41,211 bases of DNA from an uncultured Clostridia bacterium. Its GTDB lineage: Bacteria > Bacillota > Clostridia > TANB77 > CAG-508. Shown here piece by piece: positions 31,613 through 41,011 of the stretch (the stretch's first letter is position 1; each line of letters opens with the position of its first letter). Under the pieces are notes generated by a model that was not told the origin of the DNA, did not search any database, and was given only the letters and a program-made list of their open reading frames with translations. Both the position numbers and the translations under genes were made by a program. The stretch lies in the NCBI GenBank assembly GCA_934183305.1, contig CAKPSF010000007.1, forward strand, positions 1 through 41,211, written 5' to 3'.

Positions 31613-33238
31613 ATGGAAAACGATAGAAGATTACCCATTGGTGTTGAATTGGTAAGAAGAGGAATTGTTACAGAAACTCAAATCAATTCAGCAATAGAAT
31701 ATCAAAAAACACATAGAAAAATGAAAATTGGTGAGATACTTAAAGAAACAACTGATTGCGATGAAAATGTATTAATTGATGCAATTGGAGATATCTTAGG
31801 CGAAAAAGGTATTATCTTAAGATTTAATGATGTTAGATTAAATGTTGAAGAATACATTTCTTTAGATATAGCTAAAACTTGTAAGGCTATTCCTTTCTAT
31901 ATCTCTCAAGGAAAAGTAAAAGTATGCTTTGCAGATACTGCAAATAAAGTTAATATAGATAAAGTTAGGCTTTTATTGTTAAATAAAGGTCTTGTTATGG
32001 AAAAATTTATAACATTTGAATCTAATATTAATGAAATTATAAACAGACTAGAAGGAAAAGCAGACGAAAACATTAACACAAATGAGGACGTTGTTAAATT
32101 AATTGATTCTATAATAAAAACAGGTATGAGCAAAAGAGCAAGTGATATTCATTTTGAACCAATGGAAGATAAATTGAGAGTGAGATATAGAATAGATGGT
32201 GAATTATATACTGTTGTAGAACTTCCAAAAGATAAACAAACACAAGTTGTAGGACGTTTAAAAGCAATTTCTAATATGTATCAAGAAAAGCAAGAAGATC
32301 AAGATGGTAGAATAATTGTTTATCCAGAATATAACATACGTGTTTCTTCTCAAAGAAATATATTTGGAGAAAAATTTGTTTTAAGATTATTAAAGAAAAA
32401 TCAAAATATTAAAGGATTGTATGATTTAGGATTTCCTAAAAACAAAGGAATACATGAATGCTTTGAAAAAAGAAATAGTATTACTGTTATGGGAGCTCCA
32501 ACAGGTGAAGGTAAAACAACTTCTTTATATGCAATTATAAATGACTTAAATAGACCAGAAGTAAATATAACAACAATAGAGGATCCGGTTGAAATAAGAA
32601 TACCAGGTTTGAATCAAGTTGAAATGGATTCAAAAACTAACTTTGCTTCTTCATTAAGAACTATATTAAGACAAGACCCAGACATAATATTAGTTGGAGA
32701 AATAAGAGATAAGGAAACTGCTGAAATCTCAATGCAAGCTGGACAAACTGGACATTATGTATTATCTACTATTCATACAATAGATGCTGTAGAAGTTATA
32801 ACAAGACTTAGAAAACTTGGAGTATCTAATTATGATATAGCAAGTACTTTAGCAACAACAGCATCTCAAAGATTGGTTAGAAGATTGTGTAAAGACTGTG
32901 CAAAAGAAAGAGATTTCAACGAAGAAGAATTAAAAATAATAAAATCAGTTGAAGAAAAATATGGTATTAAATTTGATATGAAGAATGGCAAAACATATGA
33001 TGCAGTTGGATGTAAAAAATGCAATAATGTTGGTTATATAGACAGGATTGGTATATTTGAGGTAATGCAAATAAATGATGAGCTTAAAGAATTAATATCT
33101 AATGGTGAATCTTCAATAAAAATAAAAAAAGAAGCGTTAAAATATGGGTATGAACCATTAGAAATAGATGGTATTAGAAAAGTAATAGATGGTTTAACTA
33201 ATATGCCTGAATTAAATAAAAAATTATTATTAAATTAG
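31613..33238 (+). CDS. pilB: Type IV pilus assembly ATPase PilB
   Basis: 541 aa. The N-terminal MshEN-like domain (1-~145) is of the type that can bind cyclic di-GMP, followed by the GspE/PilB motor: Walker A GAPTGEGKTT (294-303), Walker B LVGEIRD (360-366), His box TGHYVLSTIHT (379-389) and the tetracysteine zinc site Cys426/429/467/470. The serine usual in the P-loop (GSGK) is Glu. It powers pilus extension at the PilC platform. ATG 31613 after AGGAGG, 9 bp after the minor pilin gene. Confidence 0.95.
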   Translation: MENDRRLPIGVELVRRGIVTETQINSAIEYQKTHRKMKIGEILKETTDCDENVLIDAIGDILGEKGIILRFNDVRLNVEEYISLDIAKTCKAIPFYISQGKVKVCFADTANKVNIDKVRLLLLNKGLVMEKFITFESNINEIINRLEGKADENINTNEDVVKLIDSIIKTGMSKRASDIHFEPMEDKLRVRYRIDGELYTVVELPKDKQTQVVGRLKAISNMYQEKQEDQDGRIIVYPEYNIRVSSQRNIFGEKFVLRLLKKNQNIKGLYDLGFPKNKGIHECFEKRNSITVMGAPTGEGKTTSLYAIINDLNRPEVNITTIEDPVEIRIPGLNQVEMDSKTNFASSLRTILRQDPDIILVGEIRDKETAEISMQAGQTGHYVLSTIHTIDAVEVITRLRKLGVSNYDIASTLATTASQRLVRRLCKDCAKERDFNEEELKIIKSVEEKYGIKFDMKNGKTYDAVGCKKCNNVGYIDRIGIFEVMQINDELKELISNGESSIKIKKEALKYGYEPLEIDGIRKVIDGLTNMPELNKKLLLN

Positions 33239-33253
33239 AAAGGAATTGAAAAA

Positions 33254-34360
33254 ATGGTACAAATAGAAGATTTAATAGATATAGCTATAGAGAAAGATGC
33301 ATCAGATATACATTTAATATCAGGTTTAAAACCAATGATAAGAATTGTTAGAAAATTAGAGGAGATTGAAAAATATGCTCCATTAACACCAGATGATATG
33401 TATGATATATACGATTCAATAATAAAAGGAAATTTGGACAAAGATAACCTGTTTAAAGAAACTAAGAAACTAGATACTTCATATGAATACAAAGATATAA
33501 GATTAAGAATTAATATATCACTTTCAGACGGTGTTCCAATATTTACACTAAGACTTATAAAGAAACAATTGCCTAAATATGCAGATTTGGGAGTTCCTGA
33601 TATTGTTAGAAGAATGACATTTCAACCACAAGGTTTAATTTTAGTAACAGGAAAGACAAACTCTGGTAAAACTACAACATTAAATGCGTTAGTAAATGAG
33701 ATAAATGAATCACAAAACAAAAAAATATTGTCATTAGAAAATCCAATAGAGTATAAACATACATCTAAAATGTCTATGATTGTACAAAAGGAAGTTGGAC
33801 TTGGAGGAGACTCACTTACATTTAGTGATGGAGTAAAGAACTCACTAAGAGAAGACTGCGATATAGTAATAATAGGAGAGATAAGAGATAGAGAAACTAT
33901 GGAAGCTGCAATTGAAACAGCGGAATCTGGTCACTTGGTAATTGGTACACTTCATACAAAGTCATGTGCTGAAACAATAGACAGAATGATAAATTTTTAT
34001 GAAATTTCAGATCAAACAACTGTAAAATACCTATTATCATCTCTTCTAAAATTAGTAGTGTCACAAAGATTATTACCAGGGAAAAATGACAAACTAGTAT
34101 TAGTGCCAGAAGTAATGGTAGTAGATAACATTGTTTCTGGATTAATAAGAAAAGAAAAACTAAGTGTTTCTGAAATTGAGGATGCAATACAAAGTAATTC
34201 AGATAATGGAAGCATTGGCTTGATTAATTCTATTGCAAAATTATTTGTTGAAGATAAAATAACTTTAGAACAAGCAAAAGCTCAAGTAGAAGAAAAAAAT
34301 ATAGAAATTTTAAATAGAACCATAATGCAATTAAGAATAAAAAAAGATAAAGGATTATAA
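33254..34360 (+). CDS. pilT: Type IV pilus retraction ATPase PilT
   Basis: 368 aa, normal length. ASDIHLISGLKPMIR is the PilT N-domain; the P-loop is GKTNSGKTT (133-141), Walker B IIGEIRDRET, His box ESGHLVIGTLHT. No tetracysteine site, as expected for PilT. It drives retraction and, in competent cells, DNA pulling. Presence of both PilB and PilT points to dynamic pili, for twitching or uptake, rather than a pseudopilus only. It follows pilB by 15 bp. Confidence 0.94.
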   Translation: MVQIEDLIDIAIEKDASDIHLISGLKPMIRIVRKLEEIEKYAPLTPDDMYDIYDSIIKGNLDKDNLFKETKKLDTSYEYKDIRLRINISLSDGVPIFTLRLIKKQLPKYADLGVPDIVRRMTFQPQGLILVTGKTNSGKTTTLNALVNEINESQNKKILSLENPIEYKHTSKMSMIVQKEVGLGGDSLTFSDGVKNSLREDCDIVIIGEIRDRETMEAAIETAESGHLVIGTLHTKSCAETIDRMINFYEISDQTTVKYLLSSLLKLVVSQRLLPGKNDKLVLVPEVMVVDNIVSGLIRKEKLSVSEIEDAIQSNSDNGSIGLINSIAKLFVEDKITLEQAKAQVEEKNIEILNRTIMQLRIKKDKGL

Positions 34361-34378
34361 AATAGGGGGAAATAGGCT

Positions 34379-35728
34379 ATGCCAATTTTTGTTTATAGAG
34401 CTGTTACTAATAATGGTACTATAGTAAGAAATAAGGTAGAAGATATAAATAGAAAATCATTAATTAGGAAGCTAAAAAGAAACAACCTTACACCAATAAA
34501 TATAGTACAAGTTAAAAGAATTACCTCAAGAGGGTCTCAAAAACAAAAGAGAAATATAAATGATGTAAATGATATTATAAAAGATATTGATACAGATAGC
34601 TATTTTAATACCACAGAAAAAACAGAAAAAGAAAGTCTTTTAAAGAGAATGGGAATAAATATTACTACTAAAATAACATCGAGAGATTTAGTAATATTTA
34701 CACAAGATTTATATTTGTTAAAAAAGGCAAATTTTAATAATATACATGCTTTAAGTACAATAATAGAAACCACAGAAAACCCACAACTAAGAGAAATAAT
34801 TAAAGATATATTGGCTGGTGTTGAAGCCGGTGAAAACATGTATACTACAATGGAATATTATTCTGATGTTTTCCCATATCTTTATATAAACATGATAAGA
34901 GTTGGAGAACAATCAGGATCTCTTACAAAATCTTTGCAAGAGGCTGTTCAATATTTAGATGAAACAGAAAGATTTAATAAAAAGTTAAGAGGAATATTAA
35001 TACCAAATGCTATAATGTTTGTTGCGATACTTGCAATGTTGGTAATTGGTGTGCTTGTAGTAGTTCCAATAATTCAAAATTTATTTGAGTCAATGGGATC
35101 AACTGAAAAATTGCCAGCAATAACTTTATGGTTTTCAAAAGCAATAAATGTTATGATGCAATACTGGTATATTCCAATTGCAATAATAGGAGCAATAGTC
35201 TTAGCAGTAATAGCGTATATAAATACTCCTAAAGGAAGATACAATTTTGATTATTTTAAATATACTATGCCTTTGTTTGGAAGACTAATTTTTTCACTAG
35301 ACTTTTTAAGGTTTGCAAGAGCAATGTTATTGAATTTAAATAACGGAATAAGAATACAAGATTCTTTGGAAACAAGTAAGAATGTAGTTAAAAATGTGGT
35401 TTTAAGATCAATAATAGAATCATCAATTAATGATATTATACTTGGACAATCTTGGGTGGAATCATTTGAAAGATCTAGACTTGCATCACCAATGATTATT
35501 GAAATGTTAAACATTGGTATGAGTACAGACCTTAAAGAAATGATGGCAAAACTATTAGAATATTTACAAATAGATATAGACAATACAATTACAAAGATAA
35601 TGAAAGTATTACCAGAAATTGTTTATGTAATTGTAGGTATAGCATTAATATTTGTTGTAATTGTAGTAATAGTTCCATGTATCAATGCATATATGGGTGG
35701 CTGGTTATTCTCGGCAGCGGGCGTATAA
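34379..35728 (+). CDS. pilC: Type IV pilus inner-membrane platform protein PilC
   Basis: 449 aa with two GspF domains, each with a cytoplasmic helical part: ~100-225 and ~295-420. Three membrane helices lie near 205-230, 260-283 and 415-440. LVIFTQDLYLLKKANFNNIHAL and MIRVGEQSGSLTKSLQEAVQYL are the family pattern. It carries rotation or movement from PilB/PilT to the pilus. An N-terminal extension of ~75 residues (MPIFVYRAVTNNGTIV) is normal. Last gene of the operon, followed by a terminator. Confidence 0.94.
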   Translation: MPIFVYRAVTNNGTIVRNKVEDINRKSLIRKLKRNNLTPINIVQVKRITSRGSQKQKRNINDVNDIIKDIDTDSYFNTTEKTEKESLLKRMGINITTKITSRDLVIFTQDLYLLKKANFNNIHALSTIIETTENPQLREIIKDILAGVEAGENMYTTMEYYSDVFPYLYINMIRVGEQSGSLTKSLQEAVQYLDETERFNKKLRGILIPNAIMFVAILAMLVIGVLVVVPIIQNLFESMGSTEKLPAITLWFSKAINVMMQYWYIPIAIIGAIVLAVIAYINTPKGRYNFDYFKYTMPLFGRLIFSLDFLRFARAMLLNLNNGIRIQDSLETSKNVVKNVVLRSIIESSINDIILGQSWVESFERSRLASPMIIEMLNIGMSTDLKEMMAKLLEYLQIDIDNTITKIMKVLPEIVYVIVGIALIFVVIVVIVPCINAYMGGWLFSAAGV

Positions 35729-35736
35729 TAAATATA

Positions 35737-35772
35737 ATGAAGAGTGAATATATTTTATTCATTCTTCATTTT
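35737..35772 (+). terminator. Terminator of the type IV pilus operon
   Basis: A 14-pair stem (one G-U) ATGAAGAGTGAATA (35737-35750) / TATTCATTCTTCAT (35756-35769) with a 5-nt loop and T4. Confidence 0.8.
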
Positions 35773-35795
35773 GTATAATAGAAAGGAAAATTGTT

Positions 35796-36683
35796 ATGAG
35801 AATAGGAATCGATATAGGTGGAAGCCATGTTGGAATTGGACTTGTGAATGAAGAAAATAATATTATTATACAAAAAGAACATATTTGGACTGCAGAGGAA
35901 AAGAAGAACTTTTTTAATAGTATAGAAATATATATAAAAAAACTAATCAATGAAATAAAAGAAGAAAGACCAGATGCTGTTATTGAAAAAATAGGAATTG
36001 GTTTTCCTTCAGCAGATATTGTGAATGGTGTGGTAACTAAAAATGGTCAAACAATAAATTTACCAGAAATACTAAATAAAGAATTTGGCATACCGGTGTA
36101 TTTAAAAAATGATGTAAAATGTTCTGGGCTATGTGAAAAAACAATAGGAAATTTAAAGGATTACAATAATTGTATCTTTTTAGCATTAGGAACAGGAATT
36201 GGAGGAGCATATTTTTATAATGATAAATTAGTTACCCCAAATAAATATCAAGGATTTGAAGTAGGACATATGATTATAGAAATAAACGGTAGAAAATGTA
36301 GATGTGGGCAAAATGGTTGTTTTGAAGAATATGGATCAATGAGAGCATTTAGAACTGAAATTGAGGAATTATTTAATATTGAAAGAGTAACAAGCTTTAA
36401 AATGTTTGAAATAATAGAAAGTGGTCAAAAAAGTGAGCAAGTTAACCAAATAATAGAGAAATATACAGACTTTCTTGCTGTTGGTATATCAAATTTAATA
36501 AAGATATTCGAACCTGATGCAATATGCATTGGTGGAAGTTTTTCTTATTATGAAAAAATATTTATGCCTAAATTAAAAAATAAAATTCAGAAGTATTTAC
36601 TTAATAAAATTCCAGAAATTATAATAGCAAAATATGAAAACGATGCAGGAATAATAGGTGCATCAATGCTTAATTCAAATTAA
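35796..36683 (+). CDS. ROK-family sugar kinase
   Basis: 295 aa. GIDIGGSHVGIGLV is the ATP phosphate-1 motif; GIGFPSADIVNG, LKNDVKC, ALGTGIGGAYF and the ROK zinc motif CRCGQNGCFEEYGS follow. The family includes glucokinase, N-acetylmannosamine and fructokinase; substrate cannot be read here. It has no DNA-binding domain, so it is a kinase and not a ROK repressor. ATG after AAAGGAA. It stands alone between the pil terminator and the RNase J promoter. Confidence 0.88.
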   Translation: MRIGIDIGGSHVGIGLVNEENNIIIQKEHIWTAEEKKNFFNSIEIYIKKLINEIKEERPDAVIEKIGIGFPSADIVNGVVTKNGQTINLPEILNKEFGIPVYLKNDVKCSGLCEKTIGNLKDYNNCIFLALGTGIGGAYFYNDKLVTPNKYQGFEVGHMIIEINGRKCRCGQNGCFEEYGSMRAFRTEIEELFNIERVTSFKMFEIIESGQKSEQVNQIIEKYTDFLAVGISNLIKIFEPDAICIGGSFSYYEKIFMPKLKNKIQKYLLNKIPEIIIAKYENDAGIIGASMLNSN

Positions 36684-36684
36684 G

Positions 36685-36713
36685 TTGACAGATTCTAAAA
36701 TATGTTGTATAAT
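36685..36713 (+). promoter_or_regulatory. Consensus sigma-A promoter of the RNase J leader
   Basis: TTGACA (36685-36690), 17-bp spacer, TATAAT (36708-36713): a perfect match to both hexamers. Start predicted near 36720, over 230 nt before the gene. Confidence 0.9.
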
Positions 36714-36719
36714 ATTAAA

Positions 36720-36929
36720 CAGTGATTACCAATATGTGGTAAAGAAGAGATTTAGTTTAAATAATAACATATTAGATGAATAAAAGAGAGAAGCGGAAAC
36801 ATTTGAGGATAAAATATAGATAAAAGATGTGTATTGTTCGAATTATAAATATATATCTTACTATATTGTTATAAATAAATATATAATTTTCTTTTGTAAA
36901 AGTAGTTTAATATGTTTAAACTACTTTTT
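36720..36929 (+). ncRNA. Structured leader or small RNA before RNase J, with alternative terminator
   Basis: A hairpin TTACCA-atatg-TGGTAA (36726-36742) opens the RNA. The end is an intrinsic terminator, AAAAGTAGTTTAA (36898-36910) / TTAAACTACTTTT (36916-36928) with U-tract. TAGTTTAAA (36753-36761) and CATATTA (36768-36774) are together complementary to the 16 bases 36908-36923, i.e. the loop and 3' arm of that terminator. The two folds exclude each other, which is the layout of an attenuator; a free small RNA ending at the terminator is also possible. I do not recognise a known riboswitch class. Confidence 0.65.
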
Positions 36930-36957
36930 ATTTTAAACTTAATGGAAAGGATGAAAA

Positions 36958-38805
36958 ATGGAAGATTTAAAAAATAATACTGAAAATGTAGAAGAAAAAT
37001 CTACAACAAATCAAAAAAGAAGAACACCATACAGAAAAAATTATAAAAAAGATGGTGCGAAGAGGGAGAATAAAGTAACAGAAAAGAAAGAAAATACAAA
37101 GAAGGGAAAACAAAATAAAATATCTAATCAAGACTTAGAGGTTAAATTTAAGAAAAGTCCAGTAAAAATAATACCTTTAGGTGGATTGTTAGAAATAGGA
37201 AAAAATATTACAGTTTTTGAATATGAAAATGAAATGATTATTGTTGACTGTGGTTTAGCATTCCCAGAAGATGATATGCTTGGTGTTGACTTAGTTATAC
37301 CAGATATTTCGTACTTAGAAAGAAACAAAGAAAAAATTAAAGGAATGGTTATAACTCACGGACATGAAGACCATATAGGAGCAATACCATATTTCTTAAA
37401 GCAAATAAATGTACCAATTTATGCAACAAAATTAACAGCAGGATTAATAAGAAATAAATTAGAAGAACATAAATTATTAAGAAGTACAAAGTTAAAGATA
37501 GTAAATCAAGGCGATAAAATTAATCTTGGAAAAATGAAAGTGGAATTTATAAGAAGTTGCCACAGTATTCCGGATTCTGTTGCTCTTGCTATTCATACAC
37601 CAGCAGGAGTAATTGTTCATACAGGAGACTTTAAAATTGATTATACTCCAATAGACAATGAAAAAATGGATTTTGGTAGACTTGCTGAACTTGGAAATAA
37701 AGGAGTTTTAGCATTACTTTCAGATAGTACAAACTCAGAAAGAAAAGGCTATACAATGTCTGAAAGCACAGTTGGAGAAGTATTCGATAAACTATTCTTA
37801 AATTGTTCTAAAAGAATTGTTGTTGCAACATTTGCATCTAACATTCACAGAATTCAACAAATTGTAAACTCAGCAGTTAAATATAATAGAAAAGTTTCTG
37901 TTTGTGGAAGAAGTATGATAAATGTAATAAAAACAGCAATGGAATTAGGCTATATAGATGTACCAGATAATACATTTATAGATATAGATATGCTTAAAGA
38001 CTATACAGATGAACAATTAGTAATTTTAACAACAGGAAGTCAAGGAGAAGCAATGTCAGCCTTAACAAGAATGGCATCTGGTGAACACAGAAAAGTTGAA
38101 ATTACACCAAACGACTTAATTATAATATCTGCAAATCCAATACCAGGAAATGAAAAATATGTATCTAAAGTAATAGACGATTTAATGCAAATTGGAGCAG
38201 AAGTTGTATATAGTTCTTTGGCAGATATACATGTATCAGGACACGCATGCCAAGAAGAACAAAAACTAATGTTATCATTAATTAGACCAAAATACTTTTT
38301 ACCAGTACATGGTGAATACAGACAACTTATGGCACATGCTAAAACAGCGGTAAGTGTTGGAATTCCACCAGAAAATATATTTATAATGAATAATGGTAGA
38401 GTAATGGAAATCAGTGAAAATAGCGCTAAAATGGTTGGAACAGTACAATCGGGAAGAGTATTAGTAGATGGACTGGGAGTTGGCGATGTTGGAAGCATTG
38501 TTTTAAGAGATAGACAACACTTATCACAAGATGGTTTAATTATTGTAGTTATAACAATGGACCAAAATGGCGAAGTTGTTTCAGGACCAGAAATAATCTC
38601 AAGAGGATTCGTATATGTACGTGAATCTGAAAACCTAATGGATGATGTAAAGAAAACAGTTCAAAGGGAATTAGATAAATGTGCAAATAAAGGAATAAAA
38701 GATTGGTCTGGAATTAAATCAAACTTAAAAGATGGTTTAAGAGACTATATATTTGCAAAAACAAAAAGAAACCCAATGATATTACCAATAATTACAGAAG
38801 TATAG
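36958..38805 (+). CDS. rnj: Ribonuclease J
   Basis: 615 aa. A 65-residue Lys/Asn-rich N-terminal extension precedes the metallo-beta-lactamase/beta-CASP core: PLGGLLEIGKN, VDCGLAFPEDDMLG, the metal site THGHEDHIGA (His134, His136, Asp138, His139), FIRSCHSIPDS, HTGDFKID, then beta-CASP motifs (SDSTNSERKG, GSQGEAMSAL) and HVSGHACQEE, VHGEYRQL, and the C-terminal domain. RNase J does 5'-3' exo- and endonucleolytic mRNA decay and rRNA maturation. The basic extension is longer than in Bacillus RNase J1 (555 aa) and may bind RNA. GGAAAGGA precedes ATG. Confidence 0.94.
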   Translation: MEDLKNNTENVEEKSTTNQKRRTPYRKNYKKDGAKRENKVTEKKENTKKGKQNKISNQDLEVKFKKSPVKIIPLGGLLEIGKNITVFEYENEMIIVDCGLAFPEDDMLGVDLVIPDISYLERNKEKIKGMVITHGHEDHIGAIPYFLKQINVPIYATKLTAGLIRNKLEEHKLLRSTKLKIVNQGDKINLGKMKVEFIRSCHSIPDSVALAIHTPAGVIVHTGDFKIDYTPIDNEKMDFGRLAELGNKGVLALLSDSTNSERKGYTMSESTVGEVFDKLFLNCSKRIVVATFASNIHRIQQIVNSAVKYNRKVSVCGRSMINVIKTAMELGYIDVPDNTFIDIDMLKDYTDEQLVILTTGSQGEAMSALTRMASGEHRKVEITPNDLIIISANPIPGNEKYVSKVIDDLMQIGAEVVYSSLADIHVSGHACQEEQKLMLSLIRPKYFLPVHGEYRQLMAHAKTAVSVGIPPENIFIMNNGRVMEISENSAKMVGTVQSGRVLVDGLGVGDVGSIVLRDRQHLSQDGLIIVVITMDQNGEVVSGPEIISRGFVYVRESENLMDDVKKTVQRELDKCANKGIKDWSGIKSNLKDGLRDYIFAKTKRNPMILPIITEV

Positions 38806-38868
38806 AAACTGTAATTTGCTTTGAAGATTACTAGAGAATAGTTAATGAATATAAAGGAGAAATGAAAA

Positions 38869-40518
38869 ATGGATTATAAAGATTTAGCAAATTTAATATT
38901 TCCAAATGCAAAGGATATTTCATATTATGAAGAAAAATATCCAGCAAGAAATTTACCAGAAGGAGCAATTGTTACAAGAGTTGCACCAAGCCCAACTGGA
39001 TTTACACATATAGGAACTTTGTATCAAGGTTTAGTTGCTAAAACAGCAGCTCTAAGTACAAATGGAGTGTTCTTCTTAAGAATAGAAGATACAGACCAAA
39101 AAAGAGAAGTAGAAAATGCAATAACAAATATAATTTCATCATTTAATGACTTTAATATTATACCAGATGAAGGTATGATTTCAGAAGATGAAAGCAAGGG
39201 AGAATATGGACCATATAAACAAAGTCAAAGAAAAGAAATATATGAAGCATATGCTAAGTATATGATTTCAATAGGTAAAGCATATCCTTGTTTTGCAACA
39301 GCAGAAGAATTAGACGAAATGAGAAAAACTCAAGAAGCAGCTAAAGTTAGGCCAGGATATTATGGGGTATGGGCTAAATATAGAAACTTATCAGTAGAAG
39401 AAGCAGCAGAAAAAATAAAAGCAGGTAATCCATATATTATAAGATTTAAATCTCCAGGAAGAGAAGACAGAAAAATAAAACACAAAGACGTTATAAAAGG
39501 AAATGTAGAATTTCCAGAAAATGACCAAGATATAGTAATAATAAAAGCAGATGGACTTCCAACTTATCACTTTGCTCATGCTGTTGATGACCATTTAATG
39601 CATACAACACATGTAATAAGAGGAGATGAGTGGCTATCATCTGTACCACTTCATTTACAATTATTCCAAGAGATGGGATTTAAACCACCAAAGTATGCGC
39701 ATATATCTCCAATAATGAAAAATGATAATGGAAATAAACGTAAATTAAGTAAAAGAAAAGATCCAGAAGCAGCAGTTTCATATTATTCTGAATTGGGAAT
39801 ACCAAGTTTGGCAGTAAAAGAATATTTGTTAAATATTGCAAACTCAAATTTTGAAAACTGGAGAAAACAAAACAAAAACGCAGATATTTCTGAATTTAAG
39901 TTTGAATTAAATAAAATGAGTGTAAGTGGAGCTTTATTCGATATGGTGAAACTTTTAGACGTAGCAAAAATTGTAATATCAAAATATTCAGCAGAAGAAG
40001 TATATGAAAAAGCTTTAGAATGGGCAAATAAATTTGATAAAGAATTAGCTGAATTGCTACAAAAAGATAAAGAATATACACTTAAAGTATTAGGAATAGA
40101 AAGAGGAAACGAAAAACCAAGAAAAGACATAGCAAAATGGTCTGACCTAAAAGAAAATATAGGATATATGTATGATGAAGAATTTGAAAAAATAAAATCA
40201 AACTATGAGTTACAAAAGATAACAGATAAGGAAAAAATCAAACAAATTCTAAACATTTATGCAGATAAATATTTTGATATAAATGATGACAAACAAACAT
40301 GGTTTGATAAATTAAAAGACTTAGCAGAAGAATTTGGTTATGCAAGAGAAGTAAAAGAATTTAAAGCAAATCCAGAAAAATATGAAGCACACGTAGGAGA
40401 TGTAAGTACACTAATAAGAATAGCACTTACATCCAAAACAAATACACCAGACCTATATGAAATAATAAAAGTATTAGGAAAAGACACAGTAATAAAAAGA
40501 CTAAAAGCATTTAATTAA
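38869..40518 (+). CDS. gltX: Glutamyl-tRNA synthetase
   Basis: 549 aa. RVAPSPTGFTHIGTLYQGLV contains the HIGH motif and NKRKLSKRKDPEA the KMSKS motif; FFLRIEDTDQKRE and GDEWLSSVPLHLQL are class Ic landmarks. It is longer than most bacterial GluRS (~470-500), through an extended helical C-terminal part, as in a clostridial subgroup. Whether it discriminates tRNA-Gln cannot be told; with GatCAB it would serve both. ATG 38869 after AAGGAG. Confidence 0.93.
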   Translation: MDYKDLANLIFPNAKDISYYEEKYPARNLPEGAIVTRVAPSPTGFTHIGTLYQGLVAKTAALSTNGVFFLRIEDTDQKREVENAITNIISSFNDFNIIPDEGMISEDESKGEYGPYKQSQRKEIYEAYAKYMISIGKAYPCFATAEELDEMRKTQEAAKVRPGYYGVWAKYRNLSVEEAAEKIKAGNPYIIRFKSPGREDRKIKHKDVIKGNVEFPENDQDIVIIKADGLPTYHFAHAVDDHLMHTTHVIRGDEWLSSVPLHLQLFQEMGFKPPKYAHISPIMKNDNGNKRKLSKRKDPEAAVSYYSELGIPSLAVKEYLLNIANSNFENWRKQNKNADISEFKFELNKMSVSGALFDMVKLLDVAKIVISKYSAEEVYEKALEWANKFDKELAELLQKDKEYTLKVLGIERGNEKPRKDIAKWSDLKENIGYMYDEEFEKIKSNYELQKITDKEKIKQILNIYADKYFDINDDKQTWFDKLKDLAEEFGYAREVKEFKANPEKYEAHVGDVSTLIRIALTSKTNTPDLYEIIKVLGKDTVIKRLKAFN

Positions 40519-40572
40519 ATTATATAGATATTTCTATTAGATAAACTACGATTTATTAAAGGGGTTTAAATT

Positions 40573-40764
40573 ATGGAATACAATGTAGGAGATATTGTAA
40601 GAACAAAAAAAGTACACCCATGTGGAAGCAAATTATGGAAAATTACAAGAGTTGGCGTAGACTTTAAATTGGAATGTCAAGGGTGCGGGCATATAATAAT
40701 AGTAGAACGACCAAAGGCACTAAAAATGATTACAAAAATAGAAAAAAGATGCGAAGAAAATTAA
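40573..40764 (+). CDS. DUF951 family protein
   Basis: 63 aa. YNVGDIVRTKKVHPCGSKLWKI, VDFKLECQGCGHIIIVERPKALKMI: the family pattern with Cys-Gly and CxxC residues, suggesting a zinc site. Usual length is ~62-70 aa; function unknown. These genes are commonly near chromosome-segregation or translation genes in Firmicutes. AAAGGGG precedes ATG 40573. It lies 54 bp after gltX, probably the same operon; the terminator starts inside its last codons. Confidence 0.85.
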   Translation: MEYNVGDIVRTKKVHPCGSKLWKITRVGVDFKLECQGCGHIIIVERPKALKMITKIEKRCEEN

Positions 40765-40781
40765 ATCTTCGCATCTTTTTT
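40748..40781. terminator. Terminator after the DUF951 gene
   Basis: GATGCGAAGA (40748-40757) / TCTTCGCATC (40766-40775) is a perfect 10-bp stem with A-run before and T-run after; the DUF951 stop codon lies in the loop. It can also end the convergent small gene. Confidence 0.88.
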
Positions 40782-40783
40782 CG

Positions 40784-40963
40784 TTATCCTCTAAGTGAGG
40801 AAAAACGAAGTCTAACAGTTGAACGATTTTTGAGGATAAAATTAATTTCAGAGTCCTTTATTCTAAGAAACTCAACAATTTCTTCCAATTCCTCAGAACT
40901 TAAAGTCTGCAGGTAACTAGGACCAGCATTTACTAAAATATCCAAAATCCGTTCAGGTGTCAT
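40784..40963 (-). CDS. Uncharacterised 59-aa protein
   Basis: 59 aa, starting MTPERILDILVNAG and ending RLRFSSLRG. GGAGGT (minus strand, plus ~40970-40975) stands 6-7 nt before the ATG. It looks like helices with an acidic middle (LSSEELEEIVEFLRIKDSE) and a basic end (LKNRSTVRLRF). I do not recognise a family, and see no HTH, signal or membrane segment. Arginine codons are CGG, CGT, CGT beside AGA, and CTG, CTC and CCT occur, unlike the AGA/TTA-dominated neighbours, which suggests transfer. A good promoter and a palindrome lie upstream. The convergent terminator is at its 3' end. Confidence 0.65.
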   Translation of the reverse strand: MTPERILDILVNAGPSYLQTLSSEELEEIVEFLRIKDSEINFILKNRSTVRLRFSSLRG

Positions 40964-40981
40964 AACTTTACCTCCAATATT

Positions 40982-40997
40982 ACTAGACTAGTCTAGT
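40982..40997. promoter_or_regulatory. 16-bp perfect palindrome with three CTAG units
   Basis: ACTAGACTAGTCTAGT is its own reverse complement and holds CTAG three times at 5-bp steps. It lies between the predicted transcript start (~41006) and the ribosome site of the small minus-strand gene, a typical repressor position. Confidence 0.7.
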
Positions 40998-41011
40998 TAT
41001 TTATAATAACT

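Noticed and set aside
36720..36900. T-box, c-di-GMP, glmS or other known riboswitch in the RNase J leader
   Set aside because: No T-box GGGTGG core, no GGGCAAACC-type c-di-GMP motif and no other conserved core I know; the 6S RNA option could not be supported by a clear central bubble.
40674..40916. Plus-strand 80-codon ORF overlapping the DUF951 gene and antisense to the 59-aa gene
   Set aside because: No ribosome site, begins inside DUF951, runs through the terminator, and has no family resemblance; the two genes it overlaps have clear signals.
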